From Streptomyces sp. NBC_00582 (GTDB lineage: Bacteria; Actinomycetota; Actinomycetes; Streptomycetales; Streptomycetaceae), in the NCBI RefSeq assembly GCF_036345155.1, contig NZ_CP107772.1:5022001-5086000 (forward strand): 64,000 nucleotides of DNA, written 5' to 3'. The notes beneath the pieces are model-generated. The model saw nothing but the letters and a program-made list of their open reading frames with translations. It ran no database searches and was not told the origin of the DNA. Positions 35,814 through 44,740 of the stretch are shown piece by piece. Position 1 is the stretch's first letter, and the number at the start of each line of letters is the position of its first letter. Both the position numbers and the translations under genes were made by a program.

Positions 35814-36636
35814 GCCCGTGGTCCTGCAGATACTCCATCTGAGCCCGCACGGAGAGTTCCGCCGCCGGCCACAGGGAACGGTCGACGTCGGCGTACACAT
35901 GGGCGACGACGTCCGCGGAACTGCTGAAGCCGTCCTCGACGGCCGTCTCGACCTGGGCGAGGCGGTGGGCGCGGTGGGCGAGGTAGAACTCGACGGCGCC
36001 CTGGGCGTCCTCCAGGACGGGGCCGTGGCCCGGGAGGACCGTGTGGACGCCGTCGTCGACCGTGAGGGACCTCAGGCGCCTCAGCGAGTCCAGATAGTCG
36101 CCCAGACGGCCGTCGGGGTGCGCCACGACCGTCGTGCCGCGGCCCAGGATCGTGTCACCGGTCAGGACGGCCCCGTCGGCCGGCAGGTGGAAGCAGAGCG
36201 AGTCGGCGGTGTGGCCGGGCGTGGGCACGACCCGCAGCTCCAGACCGCCCAGCGTGATCACGTCCCCGGCGGCCAGGCCCTCGTCGCCCAGCCGCAGCGC
36301 CGGGTCCAGGGCACGCACGCGCGTACCGGTCAGTTCGGCGAAGCGGACGGCGCCCTCGGCGTGGTCCGGGTGGCCGTGGGTCAGCAGGGTCAGGCCGACA
36401 CGCTTGCCGGCCTGCTCGGCGGTGTCGAGGACCGCCCGCAGATGGCCCTCGTCCAGCGGGCCCGGGTCGATCACGACCGCCAGCTCGGAGTCGGGCTCGG
36501 AGACGATCCAGGTGTTGGTGCCGTCCAGGGTCATCGCGGAGGCGTTGGGCGCGAGGACGTTGACCGCGCGCGCGGTGGCCGGTCCGCTCAGGTCACCGCC
36601 GCGGGGCTGGCCGGGGAGGGCTGCTGCGTCAGTCAT
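35806..36636 (-). CDS. metallo-beta-lactamase-fold hydrolase (LACTB2/glyoxalase II-like)
   Basis: 276 residues. The zinc motif THGHPDHAEG places His87, His89, Asp91 and His92; PTPGHTADS near residue 135 and LTGDTILGRG near 158 supply further ligands, and VLPGHGP the last His. The C-terminal helical region (YLAHRAHRLAQVETAV) is like LACTB2/RNase Z-related hydrolases, so RNA or a thioester could be the substrate. The start overlaps the Nudix stop as ATGA. It belongs to a compact minus-strand cluster with Nudix, RidA and DUF4177 genes. Confidence 0.88.
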   Translation of the reverse strand: MTDAAALPGQPRGGDLSGPATARAVNVLAPNASAMTLDGTNTWIVSEPDSELAVVIDPGPLDEGHLRAVLDTAEQAGKRVGLTLLTHGHPDHAEGAVRFAELTGTRVRALDPALRLGDEGLAAGDVITLGGLELRVVPTPGHTADSLCFHLPADGAVLTGDTILGRGTTVVAHPDGRLGDYLDSLRRLRSLTVDDGVHTVLPGHGPVLEDAQGAVEFYLAHRAHRLAQVETAVEDGFSSSADVVAHVYADVDRSLWPAAELSVRAQMEYLQDHGLI

Positions 36637-37508
36637 GCGGGGCCTCCACCGGCGGGGATCGGGATGTGCTTGGTGAACTCACCGTGGCCCGGCCAGGTCA
36701 GGACGATCTCGTCGCCGGTGAGCCGTGCCTCGGCCAGGACGGGGGCCAGATCGCGGCCGGGAGCGGCGGCGAGCGCCTCGGCTGCGGTGGCGTACGGCAT
36801 GAGCTGGCGCAGGGTCGCGATCGTGGGCGGCATCATCGTCAGCTCGCCCCGGTCGTACCCGGCGGCCGCCTCCTGCGGGCGGATCCACACCGTGCGGTCC
36901 GCCTCCGTGGAGGCGTTGCGGGTGCGCTGGCCCTCGGGGAGCGCGGCCACGAAGAACCAGGTGTCGTAGCGGCGCGACTCGAACTCGGGGGTGATCCAGC
37001 GGGTCCAGGCGCCGAGCAGGTCGGAGCGCAGGACGAGCCCGCGGCGGTCCAGGAACTCGGCGAAGGACAGTTCACGGGCGGCCACGGCGGCGCGGTCCGC
37101 CTCCCAGTCGGCGCCGGTCGTGTCACCGACGACCGACACCGGGTCCGGCCCCGCGAGCAGGACGCCCGCCTCCTCGTACGTCTCCCGTACGGCCGCGCAG
37201 ACGATCGCCTGGGCCGCCGCCTCGTCGACGCCGAGCCGCTTGGCCCACCACGCGCGCGTGGGGCCCGCCCAGCGCACCAGACGCTCGTCGTCACGCGGGT
37301 CGACACCGCCGCCGGGATACGCGTACGCGCCTCCGGCGAAGGCCATGGAGGCGCGTCTGCGCAGCATGTGGACGAAGGGGCCGGCCGCGCCGTCCTTCAC
37401 GAGCATGACGGTGGCCGCGCGCCGGGGCGTCACGGGCGTGAGCGTCCCGTCCGCGAGCGCGCGGATGCGTTCCGGCCAGTCCGAGGGGAACCACTGCCCA
37501 TTCGCCAT
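36633..37508 (-). CDS. Nudix hydrolase, NUDT19-like
   Basis: 291 residues from the ATG at 37508 (ANGQWFPSDWPERI). YPGGGVDPRDDER begins the Nudix region; after a long insertion the box is completed by AAVRETYEEAGVLLAG near residue 115. A long insertion between the two halves is typical of NUDT19-type enzymes acting on CoA derivatives. The following WITPEFESRRYDTWFFVAALP is the conserved C-terminal motif of that group. The gene is coupled to the downstream MBL-fold gene and lies 70 bases after the RidA gene. Confidence 0.85.
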   Translation of the reverse strand: MANGQWFPSDWPERIRALADGTLTPVTPRRAATVMLVKDGAAGPFVHMLRRRASMAFAGGAYAYPGGGVDPRDDERLVRWAGPTRAWWAKRLGVDEAAAQAIVCAAVRETYEEAGVLLAGPDPVSVVGDTTGADWEADRAAVAARELSFAEFLDRRGLVLRSDLLGAWTRWITPEFESRRYDTWFFVAALPEGQRTRNASTEADRTVWIRPQEAAAGYDRGELTMMPPTIATLRQLMPYATAAEALAAAPGRDLAPVLAEARLTGDEIVLTWPGHGEFTKHIPIPAGGGPA

Positions 37509-37578
37509 GGGCGCGAGGCTATCCCCTGGTGAGCGAATGTTCGAGAGGTGCCCGGCGCCGGGCACCCCGCCGCGGGCG

Positions 37579-38043
37579 TTACGGAACGAGCTCGACCTGG
37601 ATCTCGACCTCGACCGGGGCGTCCAGCGGCAGCACCGCGACACCGACCGCGCTGCGCGCGTGCACGCCCTTGTCGCCGAGGACCTCGCCGAGCAGCTCGC
37701 TCGCGCCGTTGAGGACGGCGGGCTGGCCGGTGAAGTCCGACGCCGAGGCGACGAAGCCGACGACCTTCACCACGCGCGCGACGCGGTCCAGATCACCCGC
37801 CACCGACTTCACGGCGGCCAGGGCGTTCAGGGCGCACGTACGAGCCAGCTCCTTGGCCTCCTCGGGGGTGACCTCGGCGCCGACCTTGCCGGTGACCGGC
37901 AGCTTGCCGTCCACCATGGGCAGCTGACCTGCGGTGAACACGTACGGCCCCGACTGCACGGCCGGCTGGTAGGCCGCGAGCGGCGGCACCACGGCCGGCA
38001 GGGTCAGGCCCAGCTCGGCGAGGCGCGCCTCGACCGCGCTCAC
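37579..38043 (-). CDS. RidA-family (YjgF/YER057c) protein
   Basis: 154 residues. RidA proteins hydrolyse reactive enamine/imine intermediates. The family layout is visible: SGPYVFTAGQLPMVDGKL, the helix TCALNALAAVKSVAGDLDRV, and the C-terminal LDAPVEVEIQVELV strand. The catalytic Arg of canonical RidA (normally in CHSAR-type IPHRVAI/RxCVEVARLP) is not in its usual place: here VHARSAVGVAVLPLDAPVEVE has Arg in ARSAVG, matching the so-called Rid-like subfamilies. The GTG start overlaps the stop of the upstream DUF4177 gene. Confidence 0.85.
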   Translation of the reverse strand: MSAVEARLAELGLTLPAVVPPLAAYQPAVQSGPYVFTAGQLPMVDGKLPVTGKVGAEVTPEEAKELARTCALNALAAVKSVAGDLDRVARVVKVVGFVASASDFTGQPAVLNGASELLGEVLGDKGVHARSAVGVAVLPLDAPVEVEIQVELVP

Positions 38044-38198
38044 GCCTTGGCCCGCTTCAGGTAGGCCACGAGCTGCTCGGGGTTGTTCGGCCCGGGCACG
38101 ACCTGGACGAGCTCCCAGCCGTCCTCGCCCCAGGTGTCCAGAATCTGCTTCGTGGCATGGACGAGCAGCGGCACGGTTGCGTATTCCCACTTGGTCAT
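38040..38198 (-). CDS. DUF4177 small protein
   Basis: 52 residues beginning MTKWEYATVPLLVHATKQ and containing the family hallmark WGEDGWELVQV near residues 24-34, followed by a short strand and basic end. DUF4177 proteins are small, soluble and of unknown function, often described only by this WEYxxV...GxxGWELV pattern. It is the first gene of the RidA-Nudix-MBL cluster; its stop overlaps the RidA start as GTGA. It is divergent from the first ArsA-like gene. Confidence 0.85.
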   Translation of the reverse strand: MTKWEYATVPLLVHATKQILDTWGEDGWELVQVVPGPNNPEQLVAYLKRAKA

Positions 38199-38351
38199 GG
38201 GGCGACTGTATCCGCTGTCGCCGGAGGGGCTCCCGCACCGGTCGGCCGACCGGTTCCGGCCCGGTTGTCCACAGGCCATGTGGCCGATACCGCTCCCCGT
38301 TGTCCACAGCCTCCCGATTGGCTCGCGCACGGACTGGTTACGCTCGAAGAC

Positions 38352-39329
38352 GTGAGCAGGCTCCAGGTCGTCAGCGGCAAGGGCGGGACCGGCAAGACCA
38401 CGGTCGCCGCCGCCCTCGCGCTGGCCCTCGCCACGGCAGGGAAGCGGACGCTTCTCGTCGAGGTGGAGGGCCGGCAGGGCATCGCGCAGCTCTTCGAGAC
38501 GGAGGCGTTGCCCTATGAGGAACGCAAGATCGCCGTCGCGCCGGGCGGTGGTGAGGTGTACGCCCTCGCCATCGATCCCGAACTGGCCCTTCTGGACTAC
38601 CTCCAGATGTTCTACAAACTGGGGGGCGCCGGACGGGCCCTGAAGAAGCTGGGCGCCATCGACTTCGCCACCACCATCGCGCCCGGCCTGAGGGACGTGC
38701 TCCTCACCGGCAAGGCGTGCGAGGCGGTCCGGCGCAAGGACAGGAGCGGACGGTTCGTGTACGACTACGTCGTCATGGACGCGCCGCCCACGGGCCGGGT
38801 CACCCGCTTCCTCAACGTCAACGACGAGGTCGCGGGGCTGGCCAAGATCGGCCCGATACACAATCAGGCACAGGCCGTGATGAGGGTGCTGAAGTCACCG
38901 GAGACGGCCGTGCACCTGGTGACGCTGCTGGAGGAGATGCCGGTCCAGGAGACCGCGGACGGCATCGCCGAGCTGCGGGCGGCGAAGCTGCCGGTCGGCC
39001 GGGTCGTCGTCAACATGGTGCGGCCCGAGGTGTTGGACGCGGACGGGCTGGAACTCGTACGAACCGTGACACGTTCGTCCATTGCGCGGTCGCTGTCCGC
39101 GGCCGGGCTGGGCGGGGCGCGGCGCGGCGGACACGCCGAGCGGCTGGTGGACCCGCTCCTGCAGCAGGCCGAGGAGTACGCCGAGCGGCACGCGCTGGAG
39201 CAGGAGCAGCGCGCGGTCCTGGGCCAGCTGGGCCTGCCGTTGCACGAACTGCCGCTGCTCGCCGAGGGAATGGATCTGGCGGGCCTGTACCAACTCGCCA
39301 CCGAGCTGCGTGAGCAGCAGATCGCATGA
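38352..39329 (+). CDS. ArsA/Get3-like ATPase, first of a pair
   Basis: 325 residues from the GTG at 38352 (VSRLQVVSGKGGTGKTTVAAAL). Deviant Walker A with both lysines, VVMDAPPTGRVTRFL as switch region, and the RPEVLDADGLEL region downstream. ArsA/Get3 relatives work as ATP-driven dimers in membrane targeting or transport, and the adjacent paralogue may be its partner. TACGCT at 38339-38344 lies 7 bases before the GTG, consistent with a leaderless mRNA. No arsenic genes are nearby and the Cys pair of true ArsA is not seen, so an arsenite pump role is unlikely. Confidence 0.87.
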   Translation: MSRLQVVSGKGGTGKTTVAAALALALATAGKRTLLVEVEGRQGIAQLFETEALPYEERKIAVAPGGGEVYALAIDPELALLDYLQMFYKLGGAGRALKKLGAIDFATTIAPGLRDVLLTGKACEAVRRKDRSGRFVYDYVVMDAPPTGRVTRFLNVNDEVAGLAKIGPIHNQAQAVMRVLKSPETAVHLVTLLEEMPVQETADGIAELRAAKLPVGRVVVNMVRPEVLDADGLELVRTVTRSSIARSLSAAGLGGARRGGHAERLVDPLLQQAEEYAERHALEQEQRAVLGQLGLPLHELPLLAEGMDLAGLYQLATELREQQIA

Positions 39330-39339
39330 GGGGGACCGT

Positions 39340-40692
39340 ATGAGTCGGGACCAGGGCCAGGCACAGCACCGGCTCTCCCCCGCGCGCGTGCTCGATCTCG
39401 ACCCGCTGCTGGACGACCCGGCGACGCGGATCGTGGTGTGCTGCGGTTCGGGCGGCGTCGGCAAGACGACGACGGCGGCGGCGCTCGGCCTGCGGGCGGC
39501 CGAGCGGGGCCGCAAGGTGGTGGTGCTCACCATCGACCCGGCGCGCCGGCTCGCCCAGTCCATGGGCATCGACTCCCTCGACAACACTCCGCGCCGGGTG
39601 AAGGGCGTCGAGGGGGACGGCGGCGAACTGCACGCGATGATGCTCGACATGAAGCGCACGTTCGACGAGATCGTCGAGGCGCACGCGGATCCGGAGCGGG
39701 CGGCGGCGATCCTGTCGAACCCCTTCTACCAGTCGCTCTCCGCCGGTTTCGCCGGCACGCAGGAGTACATGGCGATGGAGAAGTTGGGCCAGCTCCGTGC
39801 CCGGGACGAGTGGGACCTGATCGTCGTCGACACGCCTCCGTCCCGTTCCGCGCTGGACTTCCTGGACGCGCCGAAGCGGCTCGGTTCGTTCCTGGACGGC
39901 AAGCTGATCCGTGTGCTGCTGGCACCCGCGAAGGTCGGCGGGCGCGCGGGGATGAAGTTCCTGAACGTCGGGATGTCGATGATGACCGGCGCGCTCGGCA
40001 AGCTGCTGGGCGGGCAACTGCTGAAGGACGTGCAGACGTTCGTGGCGGCGATGGACTCGATGTTCGGCGGGTTCCGCACACGCGCGGACGCCACGTACAA
40101 ACTGCTCCAGGCGCCGGGGACGGCGTTCCTGGTGGTGGCGGCTCCCGAGCGGGACGCACTGCGGGAGGCCGCGTACTTCGTGGAGCGGCTGGCCGCGGAG
40201 AGCATGCCGCTGGCCGGCCTGGTGCTCAACCGGGTCCACGGCAGCGGCGCCGCCCAGCTCTCCGCCGAGCGGGCGCTGGCCGCAGCGGAGAATCTCGACC
40301 TGGCCGACGGCCCGGACGACACCCCGGTCGATCCCCCCGCGGTGGAAAATCTTGGAGAGCCCCGCATTGTGGATCAGGACGGCGGGAAAGCTGGACTTCG
40401 TAACTCTCCCGACACGTACGGCAGTTCTGAACCTCCAGCAACCGATCCCGGGTCCGGCTCCCCCGACGCCGATCAGCTCACCGCAGGCCTGCTCCGGCTG
40501 CACGCCGAGCGGATGCACCTGCTCTCCCGGGAGCAACGCACGCGCGACCGCTTCACCGCGCTCCACCCGGAGGTCGCGGTGGCCGAAGTGGCGGCGCTGC
40601 CGGGCGACGTACACGATCTGACGGGACTGCGCGACATTGGCAGTCGGCTCGCGGCCAACCGACCGGAGCTGCCCGAGACCACCGACGTCTGA
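39340..40692 (+). CDS. ArsA/Get3-like ATPase, second of a pair
   Basis: 450 residues. Walker A CCGSGGVGKTTTAAALGL near residue 35, switch I TIDPARRLAQSMG, switch II VVDTPPSRSALDFLD, and a long methionine-rich helix region (GMKFLNVGMSMMTGALGKLLGG) of the kind that in Get3 binds hydrophobic segments. This suggests handling of membrane-protein tails or another hydrophobic ligand. A polar insert (DDTPVDPPAVENLGEPR onward) separates the C-terminal helices. It begins 10 bases after the first ArsA-like gene with GAGGGGGA as ribosome-binding site, so the two are one operon. A small hairpin follows the stop, then a long repeat region. Confidence 0.88.
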   Translation: MSRDQGQAQHRLSPARVLDLDPLLDDPATRIVVCCGSGGVGKTTTAAALGLRAAERGRKVVVLTIDPARRLAQSMGIDSLDNTPRRVKGVEGDGGELHAMMLDMKRTFDEIVEAHADPERAAAILSNPFYQSLSAGFAGTQEYMAMEKLGQLRARDEWDLIVVDTPPSRSALDFLDAPKRLGSFLDGKLIRVLLAPAKVGGRAGMKFLNVGMSMMTGALGKLLGGQLLKDVQTFVAAMDSMFGGFRTRADATYKLLQAPGTAFLVVAAPERDALREAAYFVERLAAESMPLAGLVLNRVHGSGAAQLSAERALAAAENLDLADGPDDTPVDPPAVENLGEPRIVDQDGGKAGLRNSPDTYGSSEPPATDPGSGSPDADQLTAGLLRLHAERMHLLSREQRTRDRFTALHPEVAVAEVAALPGDVHDLTGLRDIGSRLAANRPELPETTDV

Positions 40693-40699
40693 GCGACCG

Positions 40700-40716
40700 A
40701 CGGCGGACACCGCCGT
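40700..40716. terminator. hairpin after the ArsA-like operon
   Basis: ACGGCGG-ACA-CCGCCGT is a perfect 7-bp stem with a 3-base loop, 7 bases past the second ArsA-like stop. It separates the operon from the repeat arrays that follow. Confidence 0.6.
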
Positions 40717-40861
40717 GGCGACTTGAGCCGCGGGCCTCTCGGCCGAGGGCGCCCGCCAGCAGACGCCGACCGTCGCACGGCGACGGCTCCTTGCCGGAGG
40801 GTGCCCGCCGAGCGGAGACGGCGCGGCGCGCTTCCCGGGGAGGGCGTCGGCGGCACGGACA

Positions 40862-41110
40862 GTGGCCACCGGGCGTAAGCAGCCTTCCCAGCGGAGGTTG
40901 CCCACCGGGCGTAAGCCCTCCCCAGCGGAGGTTGCCCACCGGGCGTAAGGCCTCCCCAGCGGAGGTTGCCCACCGGGCGTAAGGCCTCCCCAGCGGAGAT
41001 TGCCCACCGGGCGTAAGGCCTCCCCAGCGGAGGTTGGCCACCGGGCGTAAGCAGTTTCCCCGGCGGAGGTTGGCCACCAGCCGAGACGGCATCCCCGGCG
41101 GAGTTGCCCG
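40862..41110. repeat. 34-bp tandem repeat array, each unit a potential hairpin
   Basis: The word GCGGAG recurs at 40891, 40925, 40959, 40993 and 41027 with a strict 34-base period, then at 41063 and 41098 with slightly longer units that have drifted. Within a unit GGAGG pairs with CCTCC and, inside it, GCCC-ACC-GGGC forms a second stem. The period is not a multiple of three and no unit contains a conserved reading frame, so it looks non-coding. It fills the convergent gap between the ArsA-like operon and wblA. Confidence 0.85.
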
Positions 41111-41159
41111 CGAGGCCGAGACACCATCCCCGGCAAAGGGTGCCTGCCGAGCGCAGCGA

Positions 41160-41510
41160 GTCTCCCGAGCGGTGAGAGCTCTCTGAGCAGCGGCGATCCC
41201 TTGAGCGGGGACGGTCCCCTGAGAGAAGAGGTCCTCCCTGGGCGCAGATCCTCTGAGCCGAGGCGCTCCGCTGGGCGCCGATGCCCTGAGCGAAGGCGTT
41301 CCCCTGAGCGGAGGGGTCCCCTGAGCGGAGGGGTCCCTGGGGGCAGATCCCCTGAGCCGAGGCGTTCCTCTGAGCCGAAGCACTGCCCTGAGCCGACGTG
41401 TTGCCCTGAGCCGACGTGTTGCCCTGAGCCGACGTGTTGCCCTGAGCCGACGTGTTGCCCTGAGCCGACGTGTTGCCCTGAGCCGACGTGTTGCCCTGCG
41501 CCGAGGCGTT
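41160..41510. repeat. 18-bp tandem repeat array next to wblA
   Basis: Units of CCCTGAGCCGACGTGTTG start at 41386, 41404, 41422, 41440, 41458 and 41476 and are essentially identical; a diverged unit follows at 41494. Upstream, from about 41160, the same 17-18 base pattern (CCCTGAGCGGAGGNGTC and variants) continues in eroded form for about ten more units. On the plus strand the period would encode CPEPTC and on the minus strand RATRRL, but no start signal or plausible product is seen. The array ends about 75 bases from the wblA stop. Confidence 0.85.
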
Positions 41511-41584
41511 CCCCCAGTCGCGTGGGCCCCCAAGTCGCGTGGGCCCCCTGAGCGGTGAGGGTCCTTCGGACGGAGGGGGTCTGC

Positions 41585-41923
41585 TCAGCTCACCGCCGCG
41601 TAGTTCTCGTACATCTCGTCGTCGTCGAGCGACACGATGCCCGCGCCGCGCTCGTACTCCGACCGCGCGGTCTCAAGGAGCCGGCGCCACGAGGTGACGG
41701 TCGGCCGCCTGCGCAGCAGGGCGCGGCGCTCGCGCTCCGTCATGCCTCCCCACACGCCGAACTCGACGCGGTTGTCGAGCGCGTCGGCCAGACATTCGGT
41801 GCGTACCGGGCATCCGGTGCACACCGCCTTGGCCCTGTTCTGCGCTGCTCCCTGAACGAACAGTTCATCCGGATCGGTAGTGCGGCAGGCGGCCTGCGCA
41901 CTCCAGTCGGTAACCCAGCCCAT
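41585..41923 (-). CDS. wblA: WhiB-like regulator WblA
   Basis: 112 residues (GWVTDWSAQAACRTTDPDEL), the length of S. coelicolor WblA (SCO3579), a repressor of antibiotic genes needed for sporulation. The 4Fe-4S cluster ligands Cys13, Cys35, Cys38 and Cys44 are present with the AVCTGCPVRTEC arrangement, followed by FGVWGGMTERERR (55-67). The C-terminal region is basic (RRALLRRRPT) and then acidic (SLDDDEMYENY). ATG at 41923 gives the canonical length; an upstream in-frame ATG at 41980 would add 19 residues. GGGAGAGGAC lies upstream. The 3' flank is repeat DNA. Confidence 0.97.
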   Translation of the reverse strand: MGWVTDWSAQAACRTTDPDELFVQGAAQNRAKAVCTGCPVRTECLADALDNRVEFGVWGGMTERERRALLRRRPTVTSWRRLLETARSEYERGAGIVSLDDDEMYENYAAVS

Positions 41924-42330
41924 ACCGGCGCCGTCCTCTCCCGAATCGAGGCTCCCCCACGGCGGCAGCGGCATATTCACCGCCGCCAGTTGAGGACGTT
42001 ACGGAAGGTGGGCACAGCGCAACACCCCCTTCGGGCCCAATCTTGAATGGCCCGAACGGACTATGGGTAAGCGGCAGATCACCCGGGGGAGTGAGCCTGC
42101 GACATACGTGACCTTTCCCGCAAACGGGACAGTTCACTTGGGTCACAACGGGCGCCGGATGACACACAAGGCGGATTCGGGCACGCCCCCACCAAAAAAG
42201 TTGGGGAACCTCCAGAACGATTCGGGGTCGCCGGACGTATTGATACGTGGCCCTACTGCTGTGACAGTTGGGAGCAGCTTAGGCCAAGGCATATACGCGT
42301 GTCCGGCGAATGAGAACGTAGGCTGCCCTC
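41924..42330. promoter_or_regulatory. divergent regulatory region of wblA and the PBP gene
   Basis: 407 bases without a gene, AT-richer than its surroundings, as expected for the heavily regulated wblA promoter. GTGACC (42108-42113) and GGTCAC (42141-42146) are inverted, and between them TCCCG-CAAA-CGGGA (42116-42129) forms a small hairpin. TAGGCT at 42319-42324 lies 6 bases before the PBP start and fits a -10 box for a leaderless message. I did not find a clear AGTGA-N-TCACT BldD box. Confidence 0.5.
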
Positions 42331-44628
42331 ATGCCAAACAAGCGCTCGGGCGGTGGCCTGTCCGCCACGCAGCAGGCCGCCAAGTTCCTCGGTGTCAGTG
42401 TGCTCTCCGGAGCCGTGCTGGCGGGCATCGCGCTGCCCGCCTTCGGCGCCCTGGGGCTGGCCGCCAAGGGGTCGGTCGAGTCGTTCGACGAGCTCCCGGC
42501 CAACCTGAAGACACCGCCGCTGAGCCAGCGCACCACGATCCTGGACGCCAAGGGCTCCCAGATCGCCCAGGTCTACTCCCGTGACCGCACGGTCGTCGAC
42601 CTCAAGAACGTCTCGCCGTACATGCAGAAGGCGATCGTCGCGATCGAGGACTCGCGCTTCTACCAGCACGGCGCGATCGACCTGAAGGGCGTCCTGCGCG
42701 CCCTCAACAAGAACGTGCAGAGCAGCGGCGTCTCCCAGGGCGCCTCGACGCTCACACAGCAGTATGTGAAGAACGTCTTCGTGGAGGAGGCCGGCGACGA
42801 CCCGACGAAGGTCGCGCAGGCCACCCAGCAGACCATCGGCCGCAAGATCAAGGAGCTGAAGTACGCGATCCAGGTCGAGGAGGAGCTCGGCAAGAAGAAG
42901 ATCCTCGAGAACTACCTGAACATCACGTTCTTCGGCGAGCAGGCCTACGGCGTCGAGGCGGCCTCGCAGCGCTACTTCTCCAAGCACGCCAAGGACCTCA
43001 CCCTCCCCCAGGCGGCGCTGCTGGCCGGCATCGTCCAGTCCCCGAGCCGCTACGACCCGGTCAACGACGCGACCGAGGCCACCAAGCGCCGTAACACCGT
43101 GCTCCAGCGCATGGCCGAGGTCGGCGACATCTCCGAGGCCGAGGCGGCCAAGGCGCAGAAGACCCCGTTGGGCCTGAAGGTCACCCAGCCGAAGAACGGC
43201 TGCATCACCGCCGTCCGCGGCGCCAGCTTCTTCTGCAAGTACGTCGAGCGCGTCTTCCTCAGCGACCCGGTCTTCGGCAAGACGAAGGAGGCACGGGCCA
43301 AGCTCTGGAACCAGGGCGGTCTGACCATCCGGACCACCCTCGACCCGCAGTCCCAGAAGTCCGTGCAGGACAGCCTGAAGAAGCACGTCTACAAGTCGGA
43401 CAAGGTCGCCGCCGCCGCCACGCTCGTCGAGCCCGGCACCGGCAAGATCCTCGGAATGGGCCAGTCCAAGCCGTACGGCTACGGCAAGAACGAGACCGAG
43501 TACAACTACTCCGTCAACGCCTCCATGGGCGGCTCGAACTTCGGCTTCCCGACCGGTTCGACGTTCAAGCCGTTCGTGGCCGCCGCAGCGATCGAGGAGG
43601 GCCGCCCGGCCAACCAGACGTACTCGGCGCCGTACGAGATGCAGTACCCGGCCACGGTCCAGACCTGCAGCGGCAGCCCCTGGAGGAACGACGGCGGCTA
43701 CAAGCTGGAGAACGAGAGCGAGTCCGAGAAGGGCCCGTACGACCTGCAGACCGCCATGGCGAAGTCGGTCAACACCTACTTCGTGCAGATGCTCGCCGAC
43801 ATCGGCATGTGCCCCGTGGTGAAGATGACCAACGCGCTCGGCGTGGTCCAGGGCAACGGCGACAAGGTCCCCGAGGTGCCGTCGTCGATGACCCTCGGTT
43901 CGACCGGTCTCTCCCCTCTCACCATGGCCAGCGCGTACGCCGCCTTCGCCAGCCGGGGCATGTACTGCACCCCGATCGCCATCGAGTCGATCGCCCAGAC
44001 CGTCAACGGCAAGAAGAAGTCGCTGGAGGTCCCGAAGTCGACCTGCTCGCGGGCGATGAGCGAGAAGACCGCGGACACCATCAACACCCTGCTCAGCGGT
44101 GTGATCGACTCCGGTACGGGCCAGCAGGCCGGCCTCTCCGGCCGCGCCAACGCCGGTAAGACCGGTACGACGGACTCCCGCAAGAACGCCTGGTTCGTCG
44201 GCTACACCCCGAACCTCTCGGGCGCCGTCTGGGTCGGCAGCGCCACCCAGAAGGTCCAGATGACCAACATCTACATCGGTGGCGTCTACCACCCCCAGGT
44301 GTACGGCGGTGACACCCCCGGCCCGATCTGGCGCGACGCGATGAACGGCGCCCTGGAGAACAAGGACGCCCCGAACTTCAACATCGTCTCCATCCCGCGC
44401 AGCAACCAGGACCGGGGCGACGACAACGACGACAACGGGGACGACAACAACAACGGGAACGACGGCGGCAACAACGGCTTCATCGGCGGCCTCTTCGACG
44501 GCGGCACGTCCAACGGCACGTCGACCGACGGCGGCTCCTCGTCGACCGGCGGCGACACCTCGACGGACTTCGGCAACCTGTTCCAGGGGAACGGCAACGG
44601 GAACGGGAACGGGGGCGGAAGGGGCTGA
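42331..44628 (+). CDS. class A penicillin-binding protein (transglycosylase/transpeptidase)
   Basis: 765 residues. Synthesises peptidoglycan. A cytoplasmic start and one membrane helix (SVLSGAVLAGIALPAFGALGL) are followed by the GT51 domain, with catalytic Glu106 in EDSRFYQHGAID and the QGASTLTQQYVKN motif. The transpeptidase domain has Ser410 (STFKPF), SVN at about 479 and KTGTTD at about 610, all intact. The C-terminal about 80 residues are a low-complexity Asp/Asn/Gly tail. It lies next to and divergent from wblA, as in S. coelicolor SCO3580. TAGGCT 6 bases ahead of the ATG suggests a leaderless message. Confidence 0.95.
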   Translation: MPNKRSGGGLSATQQAAKFLGVSVLSGAVLAGIALPAFGALGLAAKGSVESFDELPANLKTPPLSQRTTILDAKGSQIAQVYSRDRTVVDLKNVSPYMQKAIVAIEDSRFYQHGAIDLKGVLRALNKNVQSSGVSQGASTLTQQYVKNVFVEEAGDDPTKVAQATQQTIGRKIKELKYAIQVEEELGKKKILENYLNITFFGEQAYGVEAASQRYFSKHAKDLTLPQAALLAGIVQSPSRYDPVNDATEATKRRNTVLQRMAEVGDISEAEAAKAQKTPLGLKVTQPKNGCITAVRGASFFCKYVERVFLSDPVFGKTKEARAKLWNQGGLTIRTTLDPQSQKSVQDSLKKHVYKSDKVAAAATLVEPGTGKILGMGQSKPYGYGKNETEYNYSVNASMGGSNFGFPTGSTFKPFVAAAAIEEGRPANQTYSAPYEMQYPATVQTCSGSPWRNDGGYKLENESESEKGPYDLQTAMAKSVNTYFVQMLADIGMCPVVKMTNALGVVQGNGDKVPEVPSSMTLGSTGLSPLTMASAYAAFASRGMYCTPIAIESIAQTVNGKKKSLEVPKSTCSRAMSEKTADTINTLLSGVIDSGTGQQAGLSGRANAGKTGTTDSRKNAWFVGYTPNLSGAVWVGSATQKVQMTNIYIGGVYHPQVYGGDTPGPIWRDAMNGALENKDAPNFNIVSIPRSNQDRGDDNDDNGDDNNNGNDGGNNGFIGGLFDGGTSNGTSTDGGSSSTGGDTSTDFGNLFQGNGNGNGNGGGRG

Positions 44629-44649
44629 GAGCCGCTCCGCCGCTGGGCG

Positions 44650-44733
44650 CGTACCAGTAGTCATGTACCGGTAGCCACGTACCGGTGGGCACGTACCGGT
44701 AGCGACGTACCGGTAGGCACGTACCGGTGACAC
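44650..44733. repeat. 14-bp tandem repeats after the PBP gene
   Basis: Six units of CGTACCGGTAGNCA start at 44650, 44664, 44678, 44692, 44706 and 44720 with minor variation. Each contains the palindrome GTACCGGTAC-like core ACCGGT. The array sits between the PBP stop and a very strong terminator. Confidence 0.85.
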
Positions 44734-44740
44734 ACAGGGG

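Noticed and set aside
38352..40692. Arsenite-efflux ATPase genes
   Set aside because: The cysteine metal site of ArsA is not apparent and no ars genes are adjacent; Get3-like is a safer description.
40862..41510. CRISPR array
   Set aside because: Units are contiguous with no unique spacers of constant length, and no cas genes are in the window.
40553..41533. 326-residue minus-strand frame through the 34- and 18-bp repeats
   Set aside because: Frames change at each 34-bp unit, the product is Arg-rich simple sequence (RATRRL repeats) and there is no ribosome-binding site.
41924..42330. BldD box in the wblA promoter
   Set aside because: Only partial AGTGA words were found; none forms the AGTGA-N-TCACT palindrome.
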